Source of the DNA: an uncultured Bacteroidota bacterium
GTDB lineage: Bacteria; Bacteroidota; Bacteroidia; Bacteroidales; UBA12481
DNA length: 33,364 nucleotides
NCBI GenBank assembly: GCA_903919065.1
Contig: CAIXHD010000036.1
Coordinates: forward strand, 1 to 33,364
Direction: 5' to 3'
In this document: piece after piece, positions 18,039-26,346 of the stretch
Position numbering within the stretch: the first letter of the stretch is position 1
How the letters are laid out: each line of letters starts with the position of its first letter
Notes under the pieces: model-generated
What the model was told of the DNA's origin: nothing
Seen by the model: the letters and a program-made list of their open reading frames with translations, nothing else
The model's database searches: none
Made by a program: the position numbers and the translations under genes

Positions 18039-18627
18039 AATCATTGAATAACCAATCAAGGATGCTCAAATCCTGAACAAATCCAAAACGGTCTGAAAAG
18101 ACTTGTTGATAAGGCACAGGCACGTAACCTGTGCCTTGTTTTTTTACCTTGGGATGAATAGAATACCGATAATCTGTTGGCCCATAAAAACCCGGGACCT
18201 GATATTCATTGGTGTATTTAATGGTCACCGTGGCTTTCATCAACTTAAGTACAGCTTTCTGAGCCAACTGGTTGTAATCAAAAAGGAATTCCGGCCTGAC
18301 CTCCCAGAGGAAACGGAATTCATCAATCAGGAACTCATAATAGGGTGAACGCCTGTAAGCGGATTCTACGGATCTGAAATGAATTTTCTGCCAGTTCTCC
18401 CGATAATCAATACGTACTTCTCTGATTGGCTGCTTCTGCGAGCTTCCTTTGATGATCGGAATACTTAAAGTGATGGGGCCGTTTGCTGAAAGAATTCTGA
18501 AGCGGTTTCTCCATGATTGCTTCTCGTAATTTTCAAAAGATTCTATGTAGGCGCACTCAGCATGAATCATCTTCTGAAAATACTCAATGGTACCCAGATA
18601 AGAAGTAGTTAGCCAGACTTCTTTCAT
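18028..18627 (-). CDS. WbqC-family protein
   Basis: The 199-residue protein matches the WbqC-like family along its length: TSYLGTIEYFQKMIHA at the start, ENYEKQSWRNRFRILSANGPITLSIP, SAYRRSPYYEFLIDEF, and the closing QDLSILDWLFNDF. Family members are linked to O-antigen or surface-sugar loci and may be transferases, but the reaction is unproven. ATG 18627 lies 9 bases after the stop of the signal-peptidase-like gene; a GTG one codon earlier is possible. It is the last gene of the dapB/signal-peptidase group. Codons for QGTGYVPVPYQ also encode, on the other strand, a terminator for the FadL-type gene. Confidence 0.9.
   Translation of the reverse strand: MKEVWLTTSYLGTIEYFQKMIHAECAYIESFENYEKQSWRNRFRILSANGPITLSIPIIKGSSQKQPIREVRIDYRENWQKIHFRSVESAYRRSPYYEFLIDEFRFLWEVRPEFLFDYNQLAQKAVLKLMKATVTIKYTNEYQVPGFYGPTDYRYSIHPKVKKQGTGYVPVPYQQVFSDRFGFVQDLSILDWLFNDFRI
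18111..18145 (+). terminator. Rho-independent terminator of the FadL-type gene, inside wbqC
   Basis: The arms AAGGCACAGG (18111-18120) and CCTGTGCCTT (18128-18137) form a perfect 10-bp stem with loop CACGTAA, followed by G and seven T residues. The T-run is only on the plus-strand side, so it would stop the FadL-gene transcript about 100 bases after its stop codon and not wbqC transcription. Confidence 0.9.
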
Positions 18628-18636
18628 CACTGCATG

Positions 18637-19662
18637 TTAGCGAATTCTCTTAAGGAATCTTCCTGGATGGAAATTTCGGATATAATCGAACTTATTCTGA
18701 TGTGACCACATTACCCTTTTTGCAATGCCGATAATATGATCCTCCGGAATAAAACCAATTTTTCGACTGTCGTCGGGATTGTCACGATTATCGCTCATGA
18801 CGAAGTAGTAATTTTTATTGAAAGTGTATGAGGTCACGAGCTTCCCATCGATACGTATGCCGGAAAAATCAACAATAACATCATGCTTCTCGTGAACTTC
18901 AATAAGTTCGCGATAAAAATCAATGGTCTTAAAATCCAGATTAACAACCATACCCTTGGATGGAACCCTGAATGTGCCAAATTGATCCCGGTTCCACATA
19001 AAATAATTTGAAACAGGATAGTAGTCACCGGCAATATCGCCTAAGTAAAACATTCTTTCCCTCACGGTTTTTACACCCGGCTCTTTTTCTAAGATGGTGC
19101 TCACTCCCTGAGGTAAGTCAATATCAAAAATTCCAATATCTGCTGCAACCCTTGGCTTTTCCAAGTCATACCTGCGAAGGAATTCATTACTTATAACTTT
19201 TCCATCTGTTATGGTCCGGTATTCAGTCCTGGCCTTTTCAGGTAAGGGAATCACTGCCTGGTTGACTTTAACAATTTTATCCTGGATCAGAACGGTATCG
19301 GAAGGGATTCCGATAATACGGCTAATCATAATCCTTTTTCTATCGAGGGGCTTATCGGAGCCGGCCGGAAAATTGAAAGCCACAACATCCTGATGGCTGA
19401 ACTTTTTAAAGGCGGGTAACCTGAAGTATGGAAGCCTGATACCATCAGCATAAGGAGAATTGGTCCCTGGAAGTCCGATGATAGAGATCGGCAGACGCAG
19501 TCCGGAGCGGTATTTATTAACCAGAACCCTGTCGCCCGGGAAAATGGTTGATGCCATATGGAAATTGTCAACTTTCACGGTCTGGTAAAGGCAGGCACGC
19601 CCAAGAAGCAAGATGAGAAGTGTCAGAAACGACAGCTTCAGTATAGTCCTGTAATTCTTCAT
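18637..19662 (-). CDS. Signal peptidase I paralog lacking catalytic Ser and Lys (short form)
   Basis: This 341-residue S26-family protein has one N-terminal membrane helix (about 8-24) and the same overall plan as its two upstream neighbours. At the catalytic-serine box it reads FHMASTIFPGD, placing His35 (codon CAT, 19558-19560) where the active paralog has Ser followed by Met. At the lysine box it reads MISRIIGIPSDTV, with Ser114 (AGC, 19321-19323) at the catalytic Lys position. The last box is also altered (SDNRDNPDDSR instead of GDNRxxSxDSR). It should not be an active protease by the known Ser-Lys mechanism. It begins 21 bases after the active gene. A binding, chaperoning or regulatory role is inferred. 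Confidence 0.88.
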   Translation of the reverse strand: MKNYRTILKLSFLTLLILLLGRACLYQTVKVDNFHMASTIFPGDRVLVNKYRSGLRLPISIIGLPGTNSPYADGIRLPYFRLPAFKKFSHQDVVAFNFPAGSDKPLDRKRIMISRIIGIPSDTVLIQDKIVKVNQAVIPLPEKARTEYRTITDGKVISNEFLRRYDLEKPRVAADIGIFDIDLPQGVSTILEKEPGVKTVRERMFYLGDIAGDYYPVSNYFMWNRDQFGTFRVPSKGMVVNLDFKTIDFYRELIEVHEKHDVIVDFSGIRIDGKLVTSYTFNKNYYFVMSDNRDNPDDSRKIGFIPEDHIIGIAKRVMWSHQNKFDYIRNFHPGRFLKRIR

Positions 19663-19683
19663 TAATGATTTCTCTGACGGAAA

Positions 19684-21027
19684 TTACCTGATCTTCATGA
19701 AAACCCGGTTCCATCGTATGTTTGCCGGGAATTTCTTGTCTTTATTAAGGGACAGGTAAACAAATTTTGGTTTTCCAACGATATGATCTTCAGGTACAAA
19801 ACCCCAGAATCTTGAGTCTGCAGAATTGTGGCGGTTATCTCCCATCATCCAAAAGTAATTCATTTTGAAAGTATAGGATGTTGCAACTTTACCGTTGATC
19901 ATGATTTCGTTACCGACGACTTTAAGCTCATTGCCTTCATAAGTATGGATAATGCGTTCATAAAGAGGAAGGTTTTGAATTGTGAGTGGAACTGTTTTAC
20001 CCATCTTAGGAATCCAGATCGGACCATAATTATCGCGGTTCCATTTAAAATCCTCCTTAAATGGGAAAGTCATGCTATCCCAGGTACCAGCTGGCTCTTC
20101 CATGATTTCAATGAATTTCACGTTGGAAAGTTGCTTGATATCCTTAGCTTTTGCGGCGGACAAAGGCAAAAGATACTCTCCGTTAGAGAATCTGATATCC
20201 TCCTTAGCAACGTCGAGCAGTTCCAGTTTCTTTTGATTTATGGGTGTACCATCAGTAATAATATGGTATTGAAACTGCATGTTATTAATAGAATCCTGCG
20301 GTTTTCCATTAACATAAACCCAATTGTGCCTGACTTCCACAGTATCTCCGGGAAGCCCGATGCAGCGTTTGATGAAGTTTTCCCGGCGGTCAACCGGCCT
20401 GACAACTATTCCTCCAAAATCAGCAGGGTTATTAATTACAGTCTGTTTCCCATATCTGCGAACCAGGCTGAAATAACTTTCGTTGCTTTGAATTTTCGTA
20501 CAAACGGTATCTCCTTCCGGGTAATTAAAAACTATCGGATCATTGTTTTTGATTTTTGAGAAACCGGCCATGCGCCGGTAAGGATTCTGAATCCAGGTTA
20601 GAAATGAATTCTTATCCTTTGTTAATGGCAACGTATGCTGAACCAGTGGAAAGGATAGGGGAGTGGTCGGAACACGCGGACCATAACTGACCTTGCTCAC
20701 GAAAAGATAATCCCCGATGAGGAGCGACTTTTCCATGGAGGCCGTCGGAATGTTAAAGTTCTGAAAAAGAAATAGATTAATGAAAGAAACCGCTACCAGG
20801 GCAAAAATTAGAGCATCAATCCATTCAACCAATGATGAATTTTTCTGGTCCCTCTTTTTCCAGAAAGTCCAGTTAACCCTTCGGGTCAGATACAGATCGA
20901 AAATTATAGGCAAACCCAGCAACCAAAGAAAACTGCCAAGCCAGATTACCCATAATAGGTAAATAAATGCTGCAATTCCAAACTTGATGTACTGTTTGCG
21001 TGAGATGCTTTTGAAATCTGTTTTCAT
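19684..21027 (-). CDS. lepB: Signal peptidase I, catalytically complete
   Basis: The enzyme cleaves signal peptides from exported proteins at the outer face of the inner membrane. With ATG 21027 as start (447 residues) it has two N-terminal helices (about 15-45), a third at 68-88, then the serine box IPTASMEKSLLIGD (Ser97), the lysine box FIKRCIGLPGDTV (Lys220) and the last box MGDNRHNSADSRFWG (395-409). A long insertion between the lysine box and last box, with WNRDNYGPIWIP, is shared with both neighbours. The start overlaps the previous gene's stop as ATGA, so translation is coupled. It is flanked on both sides by paralogs missing the Ser/Lys dyad. Confidence 0.96.
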   Translation of the reverse strand: MKTDFKSISRKQYIKFGIAAFIYLLWVIWLGSFLWLLGLPIIFDLYLTRRVNWTFWKKRDQKNSSLVEWIDALIFALVAVSFINLFLFQNFNIPTASMEKSLLIGDYLFVSKVSYGPRVPTTPLSFPLVQHTLPLTKDKNSFLTWIQNPYRRMAGFSKIKNNDPIVFNYPEGDTVCTKIQSNESYFSLVRRYGKQTVINNPADFGGIVVRPVDRRENFIKRCIGLPGDTVEVRHNWVYVNGKPQDSINNMQFQYHIITDGTPINQKKLELLDVAKEDIRFSNGEYLLPLSAAKAKDIKQLSNVKFIEIMEEPAGTWDSMTFPFKEDFKWNRDNYGPIWIPKMGKTVPLTIQNLPLYERIIHTYEGNELKVVGNEIMINGKVATSYTFKMNYFWMMGDNRHNSADSRFWGFVPEDHIVGKPKFVYLSLNKDKKFPANIRWNRVFMKIR

Positions 21028-22247
21028 AGTCTGTTTAATATTCTGTTCCAATAAATCCTGAGCGGTTTGTCTGGACCCTTACTGGCAGAGAACCAGATGA
21101 GTAAGGGCTTTCCAATAATATGATTTTCGGGAAGGAATCCCCAATGCCTGGAATCCCTTGAATGATGGCGGTTATCTCCCAGAACAAAGAAGTAATCCTG
21201 CTTAAAGGTATACGACCCTGCTGGTAACCCATTGATAAAGATCTGATCATTATGAATTTCCAAACGATTACTCTCATAAACTTCTATAATTCTCTGATAA
21301 ATACAGAGATTCAGTAATGTCAGCCTGATTGAATCACCTTTCCGCGGAACAATTACCGGGCCAAAGTTATCACGGTTCCACGGATACCTTGCATCGTGAG
21401 GAAAAATATTATAATCACCCCTTTCAGCTTCGAGTAAATGAGCAGTCATAGCAGTAACTTCTGGCCTAATTCTTACCATGGCGAGTTGCTCAGCCCTGAG
21501 AGGCACAAGATAGCCTAACCCCGGTATTATTTGAATTTCAGATGCTCCTAATCCAAGGGTGTTTAATAAATCCATTGGCAATTGCTCGTTCTTTAACTCC
21601 ACCAGATAGTCATAAGTTAGCTGCAAGGATTGGCCTTCAGAGGATGGTATTTGGACTGTATCACCAGGGAGGCCAATGCACCTGCTGATCTCAGGGCTCC
21701 GGCGGTTAATTGAACGATATTTAATCTTTTCCTTGTTGGGTAGAGCGATGTTCTCCGACTCATTCTTTCGTTTCCAGGAGTAATAGCTTATCGAGGCCAG
21801 ATCTTCAAGTATAGAATCACCTTCCGGGAAATTGTATGCTAGAAAATCTCCCCGTTTAATGCTGGAGATACCGGGTATTCCCGATAACCTGAAAAATGGA
21901 TTTCCTTTATCTGGAGAAATACCAGGAAGTCTGGGGCCAAAGTATATTTTGGAGATGAGAACATTATCACCCGGTCGTAATTGCGGCTTACCTGCAACTG
22001 ACACCACGGTAATGCTGTCAATGGCGAGCAAACGGATAATCCAGATAGTAAAGGTTAACCAGCATAAAAGATTTAGCCACGACGGGAATCTTTTCAGAGT
22101 TTTGGGTAACCAGAAAAACCATTTAATTTTTTGGGTTAAAAAAATATCGATTAGGAATATTTCCCCAATGAGAAGCAGCGGTTGCTTGAAAAATAATGAT
22201 AATAAGCTGCAGATAAGAGTGAACGTTGCAAACCAGAACCACCTCAT
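21024..22247 (-). CDS. Signal peptidase I paralog lacking catalytic Ser and Lys (long form)
   Basis: This 407-residue protein has the same arrangement as the active lepB next to it: N-terminal helices (about 3-37), another at 58-75, the insertion with WNRDNFGPVIVP, and an intact last box LGDNRHHSRDSRHWG. The serine box, however, reads VAGKPQLRPGD, with Ala85 (codon GCA, 21993-21995) at the nucleophile position, and the lysine box reads EISRCIGLPGDTV, with Ser188 (AGC, 21684-21686) in place of Lys. Both changes were checked against the DNA. It is therefore a predicted pseudo-protease. It starts 12 bases after the dapB stop and overlaps lepB by 4 bases. Confidence 0.9.
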   Translation of the reverse strand: MRWFWFATFTLICSLLSLFFKQPLLLIGEIFLIDIFLTQKIKWFFWLPKTLKRFPSWLNLLCWLTFTIWIIRLLAIDSITVVSVAGKPQLRPGDNVLISKIYFGPRLPGISPDKGNPFFRLSGIPGISSIKRGDFLAYNFPEGDSILEDLASISYYSWKRKNESENIALPNKEKIKYRSINRRSPEISRCIGLPGDTVQIPSSEGQSLQLTYDYLVELKNEQLPMDLLNTLGLGASEIQIIPGLGYLVPLRAEQLAMVRIRPEVTAMTAHLLEAERGDYNIFPHDARYPWNRDNFGPVIVPRKGDSIRLTLLNLCIYQRIIEVYESNRLEIHNDQIFINGLPAGSYTFKQDYFFVLGDNRHHSRDSRHWGFLPENHIIGKPLLIWFSASKGPDKPLRIYWNRILNRL

Positions 22248-22259
22248 CTTCTACTATAA

Positions 22260-22976
22260 TTATTGTTTTAATAAATCCTTCATGGTAAAGATACCCTTTC
22301 TATTTACCATAAATTCAGCAGCTGCAACGGCTCCTTTGGCAAAACTGCTGCGGTTGAAGGCTTCGTGCCTTATCGAAATTTTATCTTCATCAGATGTGTA
22401 TGAAACAGAATGAATTCCGGTTACATTTCCTTCCCTCACGCTGTTTACCCTGATTTGATCTTTTGGCGCCAGCAACTCTTGTGTCCATCCGTTTATATTT
22501 GCATTTTCAGCAATAATCTGTTCCGCAAGTGTAAGGGCAGTTCCGCTGGGAGCATCTTTTTTTCGCGTATGGTGGATTTCTTCCAATCGGATAGAATAAT
22601 CAGGATATGAACTTGTTATCTTTGCCAGATAGGCATTGAGCTCGAAAAATAAGTTTACGCCGATGGAAAAATTAGATGCATAAAACAGACCTCCATTAAA
22701 CTTATTGCAAACGGTCTTGATTTCATCGAATCTCTCCAGCCAGCCAGTTGTTCCAGAAACAATTGGAACACCGGATTCGAGGCATGTCCTGATGTTTATA
22801 AATGCCGCATCCGGTCGTGTAAACTCAATGATTACATCAGCTTTGGAAAGAACAGATGATTTCAGATCTGCCTGATTATTCTCATCAATGATGAATGAAA
22901 TCGAGTGATCTTTGGCAAGAGCAACACTTTCCACCTCTTTGCCCATGTGTCCGTATCCTATCAGTCCTAAATTCAT
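22260..22976 (-). CDS. dapB: 4-hydroxy-tetrahydrodipicolinate reductase
   Basis: DapB carries out the NAD(P)H-dependent reduction in the lysine/diaminopimelate pathway, supplying the cell wall. The 238-residue protein opens with the nucleotide-binding loop LIGYGHMGKE and contains EFTRPDA, VSGTTGW and the family signature EIHHTRKKDAPSGTALTLAE with catalytic His and Lys. It is a little shorter than the E. coli protein (273) but typical for Bacteroidota. ATG 22976 is preferred; the upstream in-frame ATG at 22991 would place the start against the terminator of the ribosomal operon. It is the first gene of the dapB/signal-peptidase/wbqC unit. TATGTTTA just upstream is a weak -7 candidate. Confidence 0.96.
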   Translation of the reverse strand: MNLGLIGYGHMGKEVESVALAKDHSISFIIDENNQADLKSSVLSKADVIIEFTRPDAAFINIRTCLESGVPIVSGTTGWLERFDEIKTVCNKFNGGLFYASNFSIGVNLFFELNAYLAKITSSYPDYSIRLEEIHHTRKKDAPSGTALTLAEQIIAENANINGWTQELLAPKDQIRVNSVREGNVTGIHSVSYTSDEDKISIRHEAFNRSSFAKGAVAAAEFMVNRKGIFTMKDLLKQ

Positions 22977-22991
22977 AACATAAACATACAT

Positions 22992-23025
22992 AAAAAAAGG
23001 GAAGTTCGAATAGGAACTTCCCTTT
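22992..23025 (-). terminator. Rho-independent terminator of the thrS-infC-rpmI-rplT unit
   Basis: Read on the minus strand, AAAGGGAAGTTC and GAACTTCCCTTT form a perfect 12-bp stem with a six-base loop, continuing into seven T residues. It starts about 20 bases after the rplT stop and separates the unit from dapB. Confidence 0.94.
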
Positions 23026-23046
23026 ATCTTAATTGCTGTGATTCAG

Positions 23047-23400
23047 TTATTTTGCACCCATAACCTCTTTAACAATTGCTGCAAAGGCCTGAGGCTCATT
23101 CATGGCCAGATCGGCAAGAACCTTGCGGTTCAGCTGATATGCACCTTTGTTGATCTGTCCCATAAAGACCGAGTATGAAACTCCGGCTTCGTGGCATGCT
23201 GCATTAATCCTGACAATCCAAAGAGCTCTGAAATGTCTCTTTTTAGTCCTTCTGTCACGATATGCATACCCTAATCCTTTTTCGTAGGTATTCTTTGCAA
23301 CTGTCCAGACGTTCCCTCTCGGGCCGAAATTTCCTCTGGTCTGCGACAGAAGTTTTTTCCTTCTTTTTCTCGCTGCTACGACGTTAACACTTCTTGGCAT
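23047..23400 (-). CDS. rplT: 50S ribosomal protein L20
   Basis: The 117-residue basic protein begins [16 protein letters not shown] and has the L20 pattern [18 protein letters not shown] and [13 protein letters not shown], at the normal family length. L20 binds 23S rRNA early in 50S assembly and in several bacteria represses its own operon. The 103-base gap to rpmI is longer than elsewhere in the unit and could hold a control site, but I see no specific structure there. A strong terminator follows. Confidence 0.98.
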   Translation of the reverse strand: MPRSVNVVAARKRRKKLLSQTRGNFGPRGNVWTVAKNTYEKGLGYAYRDRRTKKRHFRALWIVRINAACHEAGVSYSVFMGQINKGAYQLNRKVLADLAMNEPQAFAAIVKEVMGAK

Positions 23401-23503
23401 AATTTTTCTTTTTTTGAAGGCAGGCGGTGAAATTAATCAACTCTTTAGTGGCTCTGCATTCGGGTTAAACACTGTTAATAAACCATTTGGGAAATCCTGA
23501 TGA

Positions 23504-23701
23504 TCATTTCATCGCGAGCATCAGCTTCACATTGTTTGAATCGGTTTTGTCGACCAAACCAAAATAGCCAAGGTTGCGTTTTCGCTTAGTTGACTTTTTT
23601 GTGAGAATGTGGCTTTTGTAAGCGTGCTTTCTCTTGATTTTCCCTGTGCCGGTCAGCGTGAAACGTTTTTTCGCGCCGGCTTTCGTCTTCATTTTAGGCA
23701 T
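23504..23701 (-). CDS. rpmI: 50S ribosomal protein L35
   Basis: A 65-residue, very basic protein with the L35 start [18 protein letters not shown] and the segment [20 protein letters not shown]. Length and position 20 bases after infC and before rplT are those of the conserved infC-rpmI-rplT unit. Confidence 0.97.
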   Translation of the reverse strand: MPKMKTKAGAKKRFTLTGTGKIKRKHAYKSHILTKKSTKRKRNLGYFGLVDKTDSNNVKLMLAMK

Positions 23702-23721
23702 CGTATATTTCTCCTTTAAAA

Positions 23722-24282
23722 CTACTTTTTCTTCTTTGATGAAAGAATAATTGTCATTCTCTTACCTTCAAGCGTTGGATTTTGATCCATTTTCCCATAT
23801 TCTTCCAGTTCAAGAGCAAATCTCTGCAGCAACTCTTCGCCGTACTCCTTGAATAAAATAGATCTGCCTTTGAAAAAAACATATGCTTTTACTTTGGCAC
23901 CCTCTTCAAGGAATTTTTTTGCATGATTCAACTTGAAATTGAAATCATGATCGTCAGTTTGCGGACCAAAACGAATTTCTTTTACAATAATCTTGGTCTG
24001 CTTAGCTTTAAGTTCCTTTTGCTTTTTCCTCTGCTGATATAGGAACTTGCTGTAATCAGTCACCTTGCAAACTGGTGGATCGGCATTGGGGGAAATTTCC
24101 ACCAAATCCATTTCAAGGTCTTCAGCTATCTTGAGCGCTTCCTGCAGACTGACGATACCTGCATTTTCAACGTTCTCACCGACAACTCTAACAACACGGG
24201 CACGAATCTCTTCATTGATTCTGAACTTTTCCCGAAGCTCATCTCTCTTACGGGGTGCCCACTTTGGTTTGGTCTGATTAAT
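23722..24282 (-). CDS. infC: Translation initiation factor IF-3, AUU start
   Basis: IF-3 binds the 30S subunit, prevents premature 50S joining and checks the initiator codon. The product (186 residues) has the N-terminal domain ([32 protein letters not shown]) and C-terminal domain ([29 protein letters not shown]). The first ATG in frame (24111) would cut off 57 conserved residues, including RINEEIR. Between an in-frame stop about 36 bases upstream and those residues there is no ATG, GTG or TTG. The codon at 24282-24280 is ATT, 8 bases after AAGGAGG, so AUU is the start. E. coli infC also starts at AUU, which lets IF-3 repress its own translation; the same control is inferred here. Confidence 0.95.
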   Translation of the reverse strand: MNQTKPKWAPRKRDELREKFRINEEIRARVVRVVGENVENAGIVSLQEALKIAEDLEMDLVEISPNADPPVCKVTDYSKFLYQQRKKQKELKAKQTKIIVKEIRFGPQTDDHDFNFKLNHAKKFLEEGAKVKAYVFFKGRSILFKEYGEELLQRFALELEEYGKMDQNPTLEGKRMTIILSSKKKK

Positions 24283-24297
24283 AGCGCAATCCTCCTT
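24280..24297 (-). promoter_or_regulatory. infC ribosome binding site with AUU start codon
   Basis: AAGGAGG (24297-24291) is a full match to the anti-Shine-Dalgarno sequence, 8 bases before ATT (24282-24280). Strong Shine-Dalgarno sites are unusual in Bacteroidota, and it decides the start of infC. Confidence 0.88.
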
Positions 24298-24327
24298 TTT
24301 TGTTTCTATTTCGTTTCATTGTTCATG

Positions 24328-24346
24328 GAGACTGAAAATCAGTCTC
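24328..24346 (-). repeat. Hairpin overlapping the thrS stop codon
   Basis: GAGACTGA and TCAGTCTC form a perfect 8-bp stem with a three-base loop; the thrS stop (24341-24339) is in it. There is no T-run, so it is more likely a processing or pause hairpin between thrS and infC than a terminator. The flank GTAGAGAC on the minus strand (24349-24342) matches the outer arm of the palindromic element after tilS. Confidence 0.65.
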
Positions 24347-26279
24347 TACTTAATGCTTCGTCAACTTCTTTCCGGATAAGATTAATAAAATCTTCCGGTT
24401 TCATACTTCCTAAATCTCCCTGACCTTGCTTCCGGACCGATATCGTTCCCTCTGTTTCTTCTTTTTCTCCAACTATAAGAAGGTACGGAATTCGCTTTAA
24501 CTCGTTATCCCTTATTTTCTTACCTATCTTTTCGTTTCGGTCGTCAATCAGGGTGCGAATATCGGAATTATTTAGCAATTTCAAAACACCTTCTGCGTAA
24601 TTCTGATACTTTTCACTGATTGGCAGAACTATAGCCTGATCAGGGGTCAGCCAGATCGGAAATTTACCGGCTGTATGTTCAATCAATACTGCCACAAACC
24701 TTTCCATAGAACCAAATGGAGCTCTGTGAATCATGACTGGGCGGTGCTTTTGATTGTCCTGACCAATGTACTCAAGTTCAAATCGTTCGGGTAAATTGTA
24801 ATCCACCTGAATAGTGCCTAGCTGCCATTTCCGGCCGATAGCATCCTTTACCATGAAGTCAAGTTTCGGACCATAAAATGCAGCTTCTCCGGGAACCACA
24901 ACTGCTGTAAGCCCTTTTTCACTAGTCACCTCAATGATCGCTTGTTCAGCTTTGTTCCAGTTTTCATCGGAACCAATATACTTATCGGGATTATTTGGAT
25001 CCCTTAAAGATATTTGTGTTGTAAAATCTTTAAAATCAAGAGTTTTAAAAATATACAAAACGATATCGATAACCTTTGAGAATTCTTCCTTGATTTGATC
25101 AGGCCTGCAGAAAATATGTGCATCGTCCTGTGTAAAACCCCTGACCCTTGTGAGACCGTGTAATTCTCCACTTTGCTCATAACGATACACTGTGCCGAAT
25201 TCAGCAAGACGAACCGGAAGATCCTTGTAAGATCTGGGTTTGTACTTGTAAATCTCGCAGTGATGCGGACAATTCATCGGTTTAAGCAAGAACTCCTCGC
25301 CTTCAACAGGGGTAGTGATCGGCTGGAAGGAGTCTTTTCCATATTTTGCATAATGGCCTGAGGTCACATAAAGTTCTTTCTGACCGATATGCGGAGTGAT
25401 TACCCCTTCGTAACCATACTCTTTTTGAATTTTCTTTAGAAAATTTTCGAGCCTTTCTCTCAACGCAGCACCTTTTGGAAGCCACAAAGGCAGTCCGCTT
25501 CCAACTCGCTGGCTGAATGTAAATAGTTCCAGGTCACGACCAACTTTCCGATGATCCCTCTTTTTAGCTTCCTCGAGCAATATCATGTATTCATCGAGCA
25601 TGCTCTTTTTCGGAAAAGTTATCCCGTATATTCTTGTCAGCTGTTTCCTTTTTTCATCACCGCGCCAATAAGCACCGGCAAGGCTGGTTACCTTGATAGC
25701 CTTTATTAATGAGGTATCAGGAAGGTGAGGTCCACGGCATAAATCCGTAAATGAACCATGTTTGTATAGTGTAATGGTGCCGTCTTCCAGATCAGAGATG
25801 AGCTCCACCTTATATTCATCACCCTTTTTGCTGAAAAGGTCAAGGGCTTCTGGTTTAGATATTTCTTCCCGGTTGAAAATCGATTTTCGGGCTGCCAGCT
25901 CAATCATTTTCGATTCAATATCCACCAATTCAGTTTCCGAAAGCACTTTTTCCCCAAGATCAACATCGTAGTAGAAGCCGTTCTCAATTGCTGGTCCAAT
26001 ACCGAATTTCGTTCCGGGGTAAAGGTTTTCGATGGCTTCAGCCATGAGATGTGCTGAAGAATGCCAGAAAGCATGTTTGCCTTCGGCGTCGTCCCATTTA
26101 TGCAGACGAATAGCTGAATTTTCAGTTATTGCGCGGGTGGCATCACGTATTTCGCCGTTAACACTGATTGCCAACACCTCCTTAGCCAATTGAGGGCTAA
26201 GGCTTTGTGCTATTTCCAAGCCGGTAGTGCCTACCGGATATTCCTTGACTCGTGAGTCCGGAAAAGTAATTTTTATCAT
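24339..26279 (-). CDS. thrS: Threonyl-tRNA synthetase
   Basis: ThrS charges tRNA-Thr and removes mischarged serine. The 646-residue protein has an N-terminal TGS domain (1-62), the editing domain with HSSAH (73-77) and [10 protein letters not shown] (about 180-189), the class II core with the zinc-site motif MNCPHH (335-340) and [30 protein letters not shown]-type motif 2 region split across about 365-395, and a C-terminal anticodon domain. ATG 26279 (MIKITFPDS) is the start; the upstream in-frame extension is the leader. Two tRNA-Leu genes lie 67 bases upstream on the same strand and infC follows after 56 bases. The leader contains competing hairpins described separately. Confidence 0.97.
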   Translation of the reverse strand: MIKITFPDSRVKEYPVGTTGLEIAQSLSPQLAKEVLAISVNGEIRDATRAITENSAIRLHKWDDAEGKHAFWHSSAHLMAEAIENLYPGTKFGIGPAIENGFYYDVDLGEKVLSETELVDIESKMIELAARKSIFNREEISKPEALDLFSKKGDEYKVELISDLEDGTITLYKHGSFTDLCRGPHLPDTSLIKAIKVTSLAGAYWRGDEKRKQLTRIYGITFPKKSMLDEYMILLEEAKKRDHRKVGRDLELFTFSQRVGSGLPLWLPKGAALRERLENFLKKIQKEYGYEGVITPHIGQKELYVTSGHYAKYGKDSFQPITTPVEGEEFLLKPMNCPHHCEIYKYKPRSYKDLPVRLAEFGTVYRYEQSGELHGLTRVRGFTQDDAHIFCRPDQIKEEFSKVIDIVLYIFKTLDFKDFTTQISLRDPNNPDKYIGSDENWNKAEQAIIEVTSEKGLTAVVVPGEAAFYGPKLDFMVKDAIGRKWQLGTIQVDYNLPERFELEYIGQDNQKHRPVMIHRAPFGSMERFVAVLIEHTAGKFPIWLTPDQAIVLPISEKYQNYAEGVLKLLNNSDIRTLIDDRNEKIGKKIRDNELKRIPYLLIVGEKEETEGTISVRKQGQGDLGSMKPEDFINLIRKEVDEALSRD

Positions 26280-26282
26280 AAT

Positions 26283-26336
26283 AAAGTTGCCAACTCTATA
26301 CAAAAGTTGCCAACCCAATTAAGAGTTGGCAACTTT
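26283..26336 (-). promoter_or_regulatory. Candidate thrS leader switch: one segment, two alternative partners
   Basis: On the thrS-sense strand, segment A (AAAGTTGCCAACTCT, 26336-26322) can pair with B (GTTGGCAACTTT, 26314-26303; 12 bp, 10-base loop) or with C (AGAGTTGGCAACTTT, 26297-26283; 15 bp, 24-base loop). C ends three bases before the thrS ATG, so A:C would hide the ribosome-entry region, while A:B would free it and place TTTT after a stem. No T-box motif is visible. A remnant of a palindromic mobile repeat is an alternative explanation. Confidence 0.6.
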
Positions 26337-26346
26337 AAAGTTTGGG

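Noticed and set aside
21987-22001. Ser83 in the long paralog (or Ser38 in the short one) as an alternative catalytic serine
   Set aside because: Each needs a two- or three-residue shift relative to the well-aligned PGD end of the box, and the catalytic lysine is missing as well.
24111-24282. ATG 24111 as infC start
   Set aside because: It would remove 57 residues that are plainly IF-3 N-terminal domain; the AUU codon with a full Shine-Dalgarno site explains the start.
26280-26346. T-box riboswitch before thrS
   Set aside because: No T-box signature sequence or specifier stem is visible and the leader is too short.
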